Positions 1 through 7,069 of a stretch of DNA of 22,889 bases are shown here, piece by piece. This DNA comes from a virus. Location of the stretch: IMG/VR virus record IMGVR_UViG_3300009002_000048, positions 1-22,889 of that record. The stretch is one strand, 5' to 3'. How positions within the stretch are numbered: the stretch's first letter is position 1; each line of letters begins with the position of its first letter. The position numbers were made by a program, and so were the translations under genes. The notes beneath the pieces are model-generated. The model searched no databases, had not been told where the DNA came from, and was given only the letters and a program-made list of their open reading frames with translations.

Positions 1-38
1 TAACGACGATTTACATATTCAAAAATGGAGAAAAATAG

Positions 39-218
39 ATGGCAATGGGCCCGCAACCTAAGAAGACTACTGAACAAGAGTTAATTGATGCTTTTATGAA
101 TAAAGGAGGCAAGGTTACAAAAGGCAAAACAAAACCTATGCCTCCTGAACTTGGTATTAGTAACAGCACATGGAACAACAAGCAGGCCAAACCTAAAAAG
201 GACGCAAAGAAAAAATGA
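39..218 (+). CDS. Small hypothetical protein, 59 aa, lysine-rich C-terminus
   Basis: I do not recognise this protein. It has a GGAG ribosome-binding site at 27-30, 8 bases before the ATG. The product is polar, with a helical stretch near residues 11-24 and a C-terminus rich in lysine (last residues KKDAKKK). Its stop overlaps the start of the next small gene (ATGA), which suggests translational coupling in a small-gene operon leading to thyA. A DNA-binding or internal-head role would fit the charge but is a guess. The ORF is supported by the ribosome-binding site, the coupled downstream start and the lack of any competing ORF on this strand. Confidence 0.6.
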   Translation: MAMGPQPKKTTEQELIDAFMNKGGKVTKGKTKPMPPELGISNSTWNNKQAKPKKDAKKK

Positions 219-388
219 ATATAGAAAAGCGTGAAACATATCATCTACTAAAAGAAGGCCCTAACTTCCGCAGGCGACTGTTAAATGAAGCAACAAGCAT
301 GGATAAAGGGATAGTGCAGAAGATGTCAGACGAAGATTTTGCTCTTGCACTACAGGAGTTTCAAAAGTGGGCAGGAGTCAAGAAATGA
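215..388 (+). CDS. Small hypothetical protein, 57 aa
   Basis: I do not recognise the family. The ATG at 215 overlaps the previous stop by 4 bases (ATGA), and its own stop overlaps the next start in the same way, so the three small genes before thyA form a coupled chain. The product is charged and predicted mostly helical, with LLKEGPNFRRRLLNEA in the N-terminal third and an ALALQEFQKWAG helix near the end. There is no signal peptide, TM segment or cysteine. Support comes from gene order and overlap geometry rather than from a known domain. Confidence 0.55.
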   Translation: MNIEKRETYHLLKEGPNFRRRLLNEATSMDKGIVQKMSDEDFALALQEFQKWAGVKK

Positions 389-561
389 GTGTACACAGCA
401 CACACAAAATGAGATATTCGGACTCATCTTACTACGACGAAATATGCGACAAGTGTATGCAGCCAGATTTTAGTACTCACTCGAACCCAAAACTAAGCGA
501 ACCATGCACAAAGGACAACAATGAAGCAATATTTAGAAGCATTAGAACACATATTAACTAA
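385..561 (+). CDS. Small Cys-containing hypothetical protein, 58 aa
   Basis: I chose the ATG at 385 over an upstream in-frame GTG at 367 because it overlaps the previous stop in an ATGA junction. The protein carries a CDKC pair at about residues 21-24 and a further Cys near residue 41, so it could bind a metal, although there is no complete zinc-finger set. Its 3' end overlaps thyA by 41 bases in another frame, an unusually long overlap. The gene could therefore be shorter in function, or the overlap could be real as in other compact phage operons. The function is unknown. Confidence 0.45.
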   Translation: MSVHSTHKMRYSDSSYYDEICDKCMQPDFSTHSNPKLSEPCTKDNNEAIFRSIRTHIN

Positions 562-1387
562 CGGCAAAGACCGCAGTGACAGAACAGGTGTAGGAACACG
601 CGGAGTGTTTGGTCACCAAATGCGTTTTGACTTGCGCAAAGAGTTTCCAGCAGTAACGACTAAGAAGCTTGCATGGAAGAGCGTTGTATCAGAACTACTC
701 TGGCTATTAGAGGGCAGCACAGACGAGCGTAGACTTGCAGAAATACATTATCAACAGCCAAGAGAAAACCTTATAGGCAAAACAACTATTTGGACTGCGA
801 ACGCAGACAAGCAAGGTGCCGAATTGGGCTATATAAACACTTCTACTATCAAAGATCTTGGCCCTGTTTATGGACAGCAATGGCGCAAGTGGGATGCACA
901 GCTAGGATATGTGGATCAGATTGCACAAGTGCTAGAAGGCTTGCACAACGATCCTGATAGTAGACGACATATTGTAAGTGCATGGAATGCTGATCAAGTA
1001 CCAGTAATGGCATTGCCGCCATGCCACACTCTTTTCCAGTTTCATGTGCAAGATGGTGAGTTAAGCTGTCAATTGTATCAGCGTAGTGCTGACATGTTCT
1101 TGGGCGTTCCGTTTAACATTGCTTCATACAGTTTGCTTACACATATGTTTGCGCAAATGCTTGAACTAAAAGTAGGTGACTTTATATGGACTGGCGGCGA
1201 TTGCCATATCTATCAAAACCACATGGATCAAGTTAAAGAGCAAATTAAAAGAGTACCGCAAGCCGGGCCGCTATTAGCAATGCCACAGTTTAAAACTTTA
1301 GACGAACTTCTCAAAACTGTGCCACTTGATTATAAGCTAATTGGATACGATCCAATGCCTAGTATACAAGCGCCGATGGCAGTATGA
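521..1387 (+). CDS. thyA: Thymidylate synthase (ThyA type)
   Basis: This enzyme methylates dUMP to dTMP using methylenetetrahydrofolate and so supplies thymidine for phage DNA synthesis. The 288-aa product has the normal length and motifs: phosphate-binding DRTGVGT at about 20-26, an Arg pair near 148-149, the catalytic Cys at 168 in the PPCHT motif, QRSAD at 187-191, and the GDCHIYQNH substrate-binding segment near 226-234. AAGGA lies just before the ATG. The gene starts inside the 3' end of the preceding small ORF and overlaps the next gene by 4 bases. ThyA genes are common in T4-like phages. Flavin-dependent ThyX is excluded by the motifs. Confidence 0.97.
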   Translation: MKQYLEALEHILTNGKDRSDRTGVGTRGVFGHQMRFDLRKEFPAVTTKKLAWKSVVSELLWLLEGSTDERRLAEIHYQQPRENLIGKTTIWTANADKQGAELGYINTSTIKDLGPVYGQQWRKWDAQLGYVDQIAQVLEGLHNDPDSRRHIVSAWNADQVPVMALPPCHTLFQFHVQDGELSCQLYQRSADMFLGVPFNIASYSLLTHMFAQMLELKVGDFIWTGGDCHIYQNHMDQVKEQIKRVPQAGPLLAMPQFKTLDELLKTVPLDYKLIGYDPMPSIQAPMAV

Positions 1388-1590
1388 GTAGAGAAGATAA
1401 AGCAGAAACTTGGCGTATACTAAATGAGCCGCCTTCGCCAAAGTTTCGTATAACAAAAACTGTTGTAAAAGCAAAATCAAGAAAACTCAAGGCAACATGG
1501 AACGTTGAAAAACCACAAGAGCTCGAATCAGAGTTTGGCGCAGATGTTGAAAAAGAAGTATTGAATATATTATTAAGGGGTAAAAAATAA
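1384..1590 (+). CDS. 68-aa protein resembling a segment of T4 major capsid protein gp23
   Basis: The 68-aa product contains VVKAKSRKLKATW followed by E..Q.L....G.D.E.E...IL at about residues 26-64. From memory this strongly resembles the SRKLKA...AQDL..HG.D.E.EL..IL segment of gp23-type major head proteins, but no other part of a capsid protein is present. It overlaps thyA by 4 bases, and its stop overlaps the next start by 1 base. It could be a remnant of a capsid gene, a small protein that binds where that segment binds (for example a capsid-assembly regulator), or a separate family with convergent sequence. The similarity is my recollection; no alignment was run. Confidence 0.6.
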   Translation: MSREDKAETWRILNEPPSPKFRITKTVVKAKSRKLKATWNVEKPQELESEFGADVEKEVLNILLRGKK

Positions 1591-1892
1591 TGTTTTATAC
1601 TGACAATATTCGTTCATTAACTGATTATGACATTTATGAAAAATTTGCATGGAGACCGATTCGATCAGATACTGGCAAACGTATTTTTTGGAAGAATTAT
1701 TATGTAATTGTGAACTGGACTTTATACGGAGGTCCAATACGCGACACGTTAACCGAGAATGAATTCTTACTTTGGCAGTTAGAATACGAGCAACCGACGG
1801 GTGCAGATTGCCGCCTTATGCAAATGCGTAGCGCCTTCTTTAGTCGGAATTATAGATTAATTAAGGGGTTGCAGCGCCTATCTAAAAAATAG
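1590..1892 (+). CDS. Hypothetical protein, 100 aa
   Basis: I do not recognise the family. The product is rich in aromatic residues (Tyr, Trp, Phe), with a basic C-terminus ending RLSKK and one Cys near residue 74. There is no signal peptide or clear TM segment. It starts one base inside the previous stop (TAATG), and the ribosome-binding site AAGGGG lies in the end of the upstream gene. Its last codons and TAG stop form part of a perfect 10-bp hairpin that closes the operon ahead of the convergent phoH gene. Confidence 0.6.
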   Translation: MFYTDNIRSLTDYDIYEKFAWRPIRSDTGKRIFWKNYYVIVNWTLYGGPIRDTLTENEFLLWQLEYEQPTGADCRLMQMRSAFFSRNYRLIKGLQRLSKK

Positions 1893-1899
1893 GCGCTGC
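1871..1899. terminator. Perfect 10-bp hairpin between convergent genes
   Basis: GCAGCGCCTA (1871-1880) is followed by a 9-base loop and its exact reverse complement (1890-1899). The hairpin spans the stop codon of the + strand gene and ends 6 bases before the end of the convergent phoH gene. There is no good U-tract on either strand, so a classical intrinsic terminator is not shown. It may instead protect 3' ends or block convergent transcription. Confidence 0.55.
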
Positions 1900-1905
1900 G
1901 GGGTA

Positions 1906-2640
1906 TTAAGCGTCGCCGTAAATTTGAAGGACTTCTTTAACTACTTGATGTCTTTCAATATCTTGGTGGCCAAACTCTACAACTTCAATGTGCGTAGTTT
2001 CGTGGTGTTTAACTTGATCAATAAAGTTAAGTAGACCGTTGTCTTTAAGCCTATCAGCTTGTCCAAGGTCACCAGTTACTGTCATTTTAGAACCATTACC
2101 GATGCGTGTTAGCAACATCTTCATTTGATTGGGTGTTGCGTTTTGCATTTCGTCTGCAATAATATACGAATCTTTAAAAGTTCTACCACGCATGTAAGCA
2201 AGTGGAGAAATCTCAATAATGCCTTCGGCAATCATTGATTCGATTTCATTAGCATAAAAATATTCTCTAAAGACATCAAATATTGGTCTTGTCCATGGAG
2301 CCATTTTTTGCTCTAATGTACCAGGTAGGAAGCCTAGATCTTCATCTGCACTTACTGCTGGTCTTGTTACCACAATGCGGTCAACTCGTCCCTCTAGAAA
2401 ACACTTTACGGCCACCTGGCAAGCCAACATGGTTTTGCCGGTTCCTGCTGGACCTATCCCGAAGACTATGTCTTTCTGCTCGTCCAGTAGTTGTAACACG
2501 TATGTTTCTTGATTTCTATTTCTAGGGATGATGTCAACAGCTTGCTTCTTTTTTGGAAGGAAATTGTTAATTTTAACAACGTTATTAGTGCTGTTAGTTG
2601 AAAAGTTTGCTTGCCTTTTGTTGGCTCTAGCTTTACCCAT
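1906..2640 (-). CDS. phoH: PhoH-like P-loop ATPase
   Basis: This 244-aa protein has the PhoH ATPase core: Walker A GPAGTGKT at residues 63-70, VTRPAVSADEDLGFLPG near 91-107, Walker B IIADEMQN at 160-167, and a GDLGQ sensor-like motif near 190-194. PhoH proteins are frequent in marine phages and are named after a phosphate-starvation gene of E. coli. Their role in infection is unsettled, with RNA-associated ATPase activity often proposed. It is the only - strand gene here, and its start has a clear AGGAGA ribosome-binding site. The first 30 or so residues form a basic, Asn-rich extension before the ATPase core. It is transcribed divergently from the gene at 2790. Confidence 0.95.
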   Translation of the reverse strand: MGKARANKRQANFSTNSTNNVVKINNFLPKKKQAVDIIPRNRNQETYVLQLLDEQKDIVFGIGPAGTGKTMLACQVAVKCFLEGRVDRIVVTRPAVSADEDLGFLPGTLEQKMAPWTRPIFDVFREYFYANEIESMIAEGIIEISPLAYMRGRTFKDSYIIADEMQNATPNQMKMLLTRIGNGSKMTVTGDLGQADRLKDNGLLNFIDQVKHHETTHIEVVEFGHQDIERHQVVKEVLQIYGDA

Positions 2641-2789
2641 TTAGTTCTCCTATTAGGTTGGATACAGGGTTAGTTTCCAAAGCAGGAAACTTCCTTCCCT
2701 GCACTTGTATTTAGCGATAGTGGTTCTAATAAAACTACGCATTGATTAATATTGATAAATATAAGTAATAAGATATTATAGGATTTCTA
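2641..2789. other. Divergent intergenic spacer between phoH and a late gene
   Basis: This is the longest gene-free stretch in the window (149 bases). It holds the ribosome-binding sites of both divergent genes, the late-promoter motif at 2754-2761 facing right, and a weaker motif GCTAAATA read on the - strand (2715 down to 2708) that could serve phoH. An imperfect inverted repeat (GCAGGAA near 2683, TTCCCTGC near 2695) has a one-base bulge. I saw no tRNA or small-RNA structure beyond this. Confidence 0.6.
2754..2761 (+). promoter_or_regulatory. T4-type late promoter motif GATAAATA
   Basis: GATAAATA matches 7 of 8 bases of the T4 late promoter TATAAATA, which is read by the gp55 sigma factor with gp33 and the gp45 clamp. 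If it occupies -13 to -6, transcription would start near 2767 and leave a leader of about 23 bases with an AGGA ribosome-binding site (2780-2783) before the ATG at 2790. The same octamer recurs at 10486 and 14455. Confidence 0.6.
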
Positions 2790-3326
2790 ATGACAAATGT
2801 TCTTGATGAATTAGATGTAATTAAAAACATCGAAGGTATGTACGAAAGCAATAGTGCCTTCGAAGTATTAAAAGACTTTGAGCGCGTGTTGGACGAGCTT
2901 GATCTGTATGTTTATAAAAATTGGGAAGATGGCGAACTTGCGTCGGGTCCTAAAATTAATAGACATTGGATATCGGCTAAATTTTTCTGGCCAAGAGAAA
3001 AGATGCCTGATCCAATGGGCGGCAAAAGATTACTTGATTATGATTGCAAGGTTCTTTATGAGAAATCATATATTATGAAACCTCGTCAAGTTATTGATCC
3101 TAACGACTTGCGCCCAGGAACTAAAAAAGGTAAAATGGATAAGTCACCAATTTGGATTGTTGAAATCATCATGCCAAAGAAATTACTTGCTGATATGTAT
3201 AGTGCAAACCTAGAAAATCTCGAGGACTTCGACGATGCAGATGTTGAACAAGCACCACAAGAAGCACCACCGGAAATGCAGGATCAAGCAGCACCTGACG
3301 CAGACCTTGAAGGAGGCGACATGTAA
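2790..3326 (+). CDS. Conserved hypothetical protein, 178 aa, possible virion component
   Basis: I cannot assign a function. The N-terminal half is helical and acidic (ELDVIKNIEGMYESN). The middle has a Trp- and Pro-rich core (HWISAKFFWPREKMPDPMGG at about 59-78). The last 35 residues are low-complexity and acidic, rich in Glu, Asp, Ala, Gln and Pro. It follows a late-type promoter and is coupled to the next gene by a 1-base overlap. That placement suggests late expression and possibly a structural or assembly role. There is no signal peptide or TM segment. I have a faint memory of similar proteins in marine T4-like phages, without any known role. Confidence 0.7.
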   Translation: MTNVLDELDVIKNIEGMYESNSAFEVLKDFERVLDELDLYVYKNWEDGELASGPKINRHWISAKFFWPREKMPDPMGGKRLLDYDCKVLYEKSYIMKPRQVIDPNDLRPGTKKGKMDKSPIWIVEIIMPKKLLADMYSANLENLEDFDDADVEQAPQEAPPEMQDQAAPDADLEGGDM

Positions 3327-4045
3327 TGGCACTACGTGAAGGCGATCTAAAAGATCTAGTAGACAACATATTAGAAATTGATTCCTATAGCAGTAAAATG
3401 GGCAACGACGAAAACATCGTTGTTCTAAGTTTTACAGTTATGGAAAATGAACCAGCCCAGGATCTAGTTAACTTTATCGAAAGAGGATACAGCTTTGTAC
3501 TCGATGCTGATGTTTCGAGTGGAGAACAAAGCGACGGTATGTATAGAGTGTTTGTTGAAATTGAAAGAGATCCAGGTGTTGGTGAACAAATTATGGAATT
3601 AATGGATGGTGTAACCAAGCTTACAGCAAACAAAGATTTTAAGTTTAGATATTACAAAAGCTTTGATGCAAGCCCTATGACCCTTGAAGAACTATCAAGT
3701 AGAGTCCCAACCGATGTTGCAGGATATGAATCACTTGTAAATGAGTCAAACATGAATAATTTTAAGAACTTCTTCAGTAAGAGTTTTGTAGACGAAATTA
3801 CACTGAATGAAGCTGGCGAACTAGTAATTAAGAAGATTTATGCCGATCCAGTTGGCTTTAAAGTTAAAGGATTTGGCGATTCGGTTGAAGTATACGAGTC
3901 AATAGAAGAAAAGATAAACATGAACGACTATGCCGAGATACTCTTTTTAACAAAGTATGTAGGCGACTATAATATAACAAAGTACGGGCAGCGTACTCTT
4001 ACATTTGAAAATAATGGACACACACTGGTGTTAGAGAGATTGTAA
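3326..4045 (+). CDS. Conserved hypothetical protein, 239 aa
   Basis: The family is not recognised. The 239-aa product is acidic with alternating strand-like segments (for example NIVVLSFTVMENEPAQDLV and YRVFVEIERDPGVGEQI) and a mixed helical middle near 115-165. The first gene of this pair ends exactly where this one starts (TAATG), preceded by a GAAGGAGGCG ribosome-binding site. The two probably act together and are likely transcribed from the late motif at 2754. No cysteines or catalytic motifs stand out. A virion or assembly protein is my inference from context only. Confidence 0.7.
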   Translation: MALREGDLKDLVDNILEIDSYSSKMGNDENIVVLSFTVMENEPAQDLVNFIERGYSFVLDADVSSGEQSDGMYRVFVEIERDPGVGEQIMELMDGVTKLTANKDFKFRYYKSFDASPMTLEELSSRVPTDVAGYESLVNESNMNNFKNFFSKSFVDEITLNEAGELVIKKIYADPVGFKVKGFGDSVEVYESIEEKINMNDYAEILFLTKYVGDYNITKYGQRTLTFENNGHTLVLERL

Positions 4046-4225
4046 ATGGAAAGCCTATATAAGCGTTGTTATTGTGATAACTGCGGGCATGAATCACACT
4101 GCGGTGGTAATGCAACAATGCCTGGGTATCCAGTAGATCCGGAATTTATACAAGAAATAGTTGTATGCAGACATTGTCGCTGCGATAATTGTACAGAAAG
4201 AAGAGGGCATGACCCAAAAATTTAA
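4046..4225 (+). CDS. Cys-rich zinc-ribbon-like microprotein, 59 aa
   Basis: The ATG at 4046 directly follows the stop of the previous gene. The 59-aa product has 8 cysteines arranged as CYCDNC (residues 8-13), C19, and CRHCRCDNC (41-49), plus several histidines near them. The two CDNC blocks look like an internal duplication. This pattern fits binding of one or two zinc ions. Its last 17 bases overlap the start of the endolysin gene in a different frame, so translation of the two may be coupled. A role in regulation, nucleic-acid binding or lysis timing is unproven. A chance ORF is unlikely given the paired Cys blocks. Confidence 0.65.
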   Translation: MESLYKRCYCDNCGHESHCGGNATMPGYPVDPEFIQEIVVCRHCRCDNCTERRGHDPKI

Positions 4226-5042
4226 TTTTAGTTTTAGAGAAAGTCAAGTATTAGAACTGCTTAGAGGTAACAGCGAAGCAGACGACTGGTATGATGCAAT
4301 GTACGAAGTATTGCCGTTATGGAAGATTAATACCATTGAAAGAGTTGCCGGGTTTATATCTCAATGTAGTCACGAATCGCAAAACTTTAGAAGACTAACG
4401 GAAAATTTAAACTATAGTTCAACAGGGTTGAACAATGTATTTCCAAAGTATTTTAAGAGAGCAGGACGTGATGCAAAGTTGTATCATCGCAAACCAAGAG
4501 CTATTGCAAACGTAGTGTATGCAAATCGCATGGGCAACGGAGACATTGCAAGTGGCGACGGCTGGCGCTATCGCGGTGGCGGGCTGATGCAGCTTACAGG
4601 CAAGTATAACTATACTAAGTTTGGCGAAGTTGTAAGAATGACTCCGGAACAAACTGTTGAGTATGTACGAACTAAAAAAGGTGCAATTGATAGTGCATGT
4701 TGGTTCTGGGACGAACGTAACTTAAACAAATGGGCAGATGCTCGTGACGTTAAGAAGATGACAAAGCTAATCAATGGCGGATACAACGGACTTGAAGAAA
4801 GAGAAGAAAACTTTGAACATGCATTAGAAGTACTAGGCGACACAAAGCCAGCTTACAAAACAGTCAAGCTCGGATCAAGAGGCCCAACTGTTCGTGCATT
4901 ACAAGAAGAACTTGAAATTACAGCTGATGGTGTATTTGGTGTAGGTACCGAAGCTCACCTAAAAGCGTGGCAACTTGCTAATGGGTTAGTTGCCGACGGT
5001 GTAGCAGGGCCGAAAACACTTGCTAAAATATTTGGAGACTAA
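4209..5042 (+). CDS. Endolysin: GH19 chitinase-like lysozyme with peptidoglycan-binding domain
   Basis: This enzyme cuts the host cell-wall glycan at the end of infection. Counting from the ATG at 4209 (277 aa), the GH19-type catalytic region covers about 35-210. It has the HES glutamate at 56, a second glutamate at 65 in TENLNYS, and the GDGWRYRGGGLMQLTG segment at 116-131. The C-terminal 60 residues form a peptidoglycan-binding repeat (VKLGSRGPTVRALQEEL ... DGVFG ... VADGVAGPKTL). I prefer 4209 over an upstream in-frame start at 4161 because AAGAGGG lies just before it and the upstream part overlaps the Cys-rich ORF. It has no signal peptide, so release needs a holin. Confidence 0.9.
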   Translation: MTQKFNFSFRESQVLELLRGNSEADDWYDAMYEVLPLWKINTIERVAGFISQCSHESQNFRRLTENLNYSSTGLNNVFPKYFKRAGRDAKLYHRKPRAIANVVYANRMGNGDIASGDGWRYRGGGLMQLTGKYNYTKFGEVVRMTPEQTVEYVRTKKGAIDSACWFWDERNLNKWADARDVKKMTKLINGGYNGLEEREENFEHALEVLGDTKPAYKTVKLGSRGPTVRALQEELEITADGVFGVGTEAHLKAWQLANGLVADGVAGPKTLAKIFGD

Positions 5043-5043
5043 T

Positions 5044-5502
5044 ATGTGGAAAATAGCCTTAGGATTAGTAGTAGTAATAGCATTGCAGGCGGCAGCGTTT
5101 GCTTGGTACTATAAAGATTCACAAGCGACTATTGCTACACTCAATCAAGATAATGCAACACTTACAGTTGCAGTAGAACTAAACGAAGCAACTATTGCTT
5201 CATTGCAAGCAGACTATGAATTGGCACAAAGTGAAATGCAATCTCTAAACGAAGACTTTGCAACTATACGTAGACAAAACGATGCACTAGCAGACAAGCT
5301 ATCAGAACACGACATAGGTTTCTTAGCAGCTAACAGACCAGAGCTTATTGAGAGATTAATTAACAGAGGAACTGAGAACGCATTTAGATGTTTTGAAATA
5401 CTATCAGGTGCGCCATTAACAGAAGACGAAAGGAATGCCGAAAGTGCGACAGATTTTAATAATGAGTGTCCTTGGCTTTGGAATACTAGCAGGCTGCGCT
5501 AA
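5044..5502 (+). CDS. i-spanin (Rz-like inner-membrane lysis protein)
   Basis: The 152-aa product has a single N-terminal TM helix (residues 3-22) followed by a long Ala/Gln/Asn-rich coiled coil (about 25-90) that would extend into the periplasm, as in Rz-type i-spanins. Cysteines at 116 and 142 could form disulfides. I chose the ATG at 5044 because GGAG (5034-5037) sits 6 bases upstream; an earlier TTG in the same frame would add 8 residues. It immediately follows the endolysin, and its 3' end overlaps the o-spanin gene in another frame. The classification rests on topology and position; spanins diverge too much for sequence proof. Confidence 0.8.
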   Translation: MWKIALGLVVVIALQAAAFAWYYKDSQATIATLNQDNATLTVAVELNEATIASLQADYELAQSEMQSLNEDFATIRRQNDALADKLSEHDIGFLAANRPELIERLINRGTENAFRCFEILSGAPLTEDERNAESATDFNNECPWLWNTSRLR

Positions 5503-5824
5503 GCCAAACGAACCAATATCTATTTCAACTGTACCAGTTAACAGACCTAGTCTTACGTTACCGGGCACAGACGAAGTAAGAGCACGTCCAGTAGAATGGA
5601 TAGTAATCACGCCTGGTAACTTTGAAGAGAAGATGGCCGAACTGGCAGCAAGAGGCGAACCCGTTGTTATATTCGGCCTGTCAGGCACCGGTTATGAGAA
5701 TTTAAGCTTAAATACAGCTGACTTGCGTACACTAGTTGAGCAGCAGCAGCGTATTATTATAGCGTACGAAAGATACTATCAGCAATCCGAGAGGGCTTTG
5801 GAAGGTGCTGTAATAGTGAACTAA
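5435..5824 (+). CDS. o-spanin (Rz1-like outer-membrane lipoprotein)
   Basis: The 129-aa product begins with a basic residue cluster and a hydrophobic stretch ending in the lipobox LAGC, with Cys21 as the lipidation site, followed by Pro- and Ser-containing sequence. It starts inside the i-spanin gene and overlaps it by 68 bases in a different frame, the usual embedded or overlapping Rz/Rz1 arrangement. AAAGGA lies before the ATG. At about 109 mature residues it is longer than lambda Rz1 and has a C-terminal helical region (LRTLVEQQQRIIIAYERYY). With the i-spanin it would bridge inner and outer membranes, which implies a Gram-negative host. Confidence 0.8.
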   Translation: MPKVRQILIMSVLGFGILAGCAKPNEPISISTVPVNRPSLTLPGTDEVRARPVEWIVITPGNFEEKMAELAARGEPVVIFGLSGTGYENLSLNTADLRTLVEQQQRIIIAYERYYQQSERALEGAVIVN

Positions 5825-5837
5825 ATGGAGGGCTAAC

Positions 5838-6263
5838 ATGCCAAGAGAACACCCGGTTGAGGACGAATGGGCAGACGAACCGGCGTTTGAGCAAACTAGT
5901 AGATACAGAGGCGAAGCACCAACTGAGGGCAACAGCGACCACGACATAGTTATTGAAACTGGTGAAAATGGCGTTACACGTAAAATCAAATTGGACTTGC
6001 AAGTAGACACTACTGCAAAGGACTTAGGTCCTAACCCTTACGGTAAATGGATACACTTAGCTAGGGCTATCGACGCTTGGCGACCGTTCCCTAGAGCGTT
6101 TATTATAGTTTACATATACATTCTTTACAGAGTTATCGAATGGTATTTGTTGTTGCCCGATCCATCAATGGAACAAAGTGGATTAATATCCATTATTGTT
6201 GGAGCAGGTGCAGCATGGTTTGGACTTTACGTCGGATCTGGTGGCAGGGGTCCATCTGAATAA
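5838..6263 (+). CDS. Two-TM membrane protein, holin candidate
   Basis: The 141-aa product has a hydrophilic acidic N-terminal region (1-80), a TM segment at about 86-106 ([19 protein letters not shown]), a short loop, and a second TM at about 114-133, ending in a small Gly-rich tail. It lies directly after the endolysin and spanin genes with a strong GGAGG ribosome-binding site. Holins form membrane holes that release the endolysin, and location plus topology point to this role. The long soluble N-terminus is unlike small class II holins, so an antiholin or another membrane protein remains possible. Confidence 0.65.
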   Translation: MPREHPVEDEWADEPAFEQTSRYRGEAPTEGNSDHDIVIETGENGVTRKIKLDLQVDTTAKDLGPNPYGKWIHLARAIDAWRPFPRAFIIVYIYILYRVIEWYLLLPDPSMEQSGLISIIVGAGAAWFGLYVGSGGRGPSE

Positions 6264-6274
6264 TAAGTATATGT

Positions 6275-7069
6275 ATGGATTATTACAAAATACTTGGAGT
6301 TTCAAAAGACTCATCTCAGGATGATATTAAAAAAGCTTACAGAAAGCTTGCTAAACAATATCATCCTGACCACGGCGGTGACGAAGTTAAATTTAAAGAA
6401 ATTAATGAATCATACGAAACATTAAAAGACCCGGCTAAAAGACAGGCTTATGACACTCCCGGTGCTCGCACAGCTTTTGACCAGCCTGGATTTGAAGATA
6501 TCTTTAGTAACTTCTTTGGTCAAAATGTACAACGACGTAACAGAGATTTAAGAATTGCTATTAAAATTAACTTAGAAGAAGTTCTCGAAGGCAAAGATAT
6601 AATAGCAAGTTATACATTGGCAACTGGACAACAAACTACTGCTAATATAAGAATTCATGCAGGCGTCGAACACGGTGAGACTATTAGATACAAAGGGCTG
6701 GGCGACAATGCAGCAAGACAATTGCCCCGTGGCGATTTGCTTGTACAAGTTCAAGTACTAAGACACAAGATCTTTGAAAGAAACAACAAGCACTTGTATA
6801 TGGAGCACGGAGTTAGTATATTTGATTTAGTACTAGGAACTAAAGTTGAAATAAAAACGCTTTCAGGATCAAGTATTAGTGTTAATATTCCAGAAGGGAC
6901 TCAGCCTGGCACGACGTTAAGTGTTGCAGGCCACGGGTTGCCTACTAGAGTTACAGGCCAAAAGGGTAATCTTTATGTTACACTAAAGGCACGTATACCA
7001 CAAAACCTTACAGCTGATCAAAGACAAAGGATTAAAGAAATAAATGATGAACTTAATAACAGCACCTGA
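6275..7069 (+). CDS. DnaJ-like Hsp40 co-chaperone without zinc finger
   Basis: The J domain covers residues 1-62, with the HPD tripeptide at 30-32 that stimulates the host DnaK ATPase. A short Gly/Phe-containing linker (64-83, including [10 protein letters not shown]) leads into a DnaJ C-terminal substrate-binding region (about 90-245). The CxxCxGxG zinc repeats of full DnaJ are absent, so it is closer to CbpA-type Hsp40 proteins, at 264 aa. Its end overlaps the deformylase gene by 26 bases. Phage J proteins may help fold virion proteins or redirect DnaK. No DnaK or GrpE gene is present in the window. The start at 6275 lacks a strong ribosome-binding site. Confidence 0.9.
   Translation: MDYYKILGVSKDSSQDDIKKAYRKLAKQYHPDHGGDEVKFKEINESYETLKDPAKRQAYDTPGARTAFDQPGFEDIFSNFFGQNVQRRNRDLRIAIKINLEEVLEGKDIIASYTLATGQQTTANIRIHAGVEHGETIRYKGLGDNAARQLPRGDLLVQVQVLRHKIFERNNKHLYMEHGVSIFDLVLGTKVEIKTLSGSSISVNIPEGTQPGTTLSVAGHGLPTRVTGQKGNLYVTLKARIPQNLTADQRQRIKEINDELNNST

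Noticed and set aside
11-244. 77-aa open frame on the - strand, and many similar antisense frames across the window
   Set aside because: These lie opposite coupled + strand genes, lack ribosome-binding sites and show no family features; they are shadows of the real coding frames.
4161-4208. Upstream in-frame start that would lengthen the endolysin by 16 residues
   Set aside because: The extension overlaps the Cys-rich microprotein gene and lacks its own ribosome-binding site, while ATG 4209 follows AAGAGGG.
5838-6263. Signal peptide or lipoprotein interpretation of the two-TM protein
   Set aside because: The N-terminus is hydrophilic and acidic for about 80 residues; the hydrophobic parts are internal TM segments.
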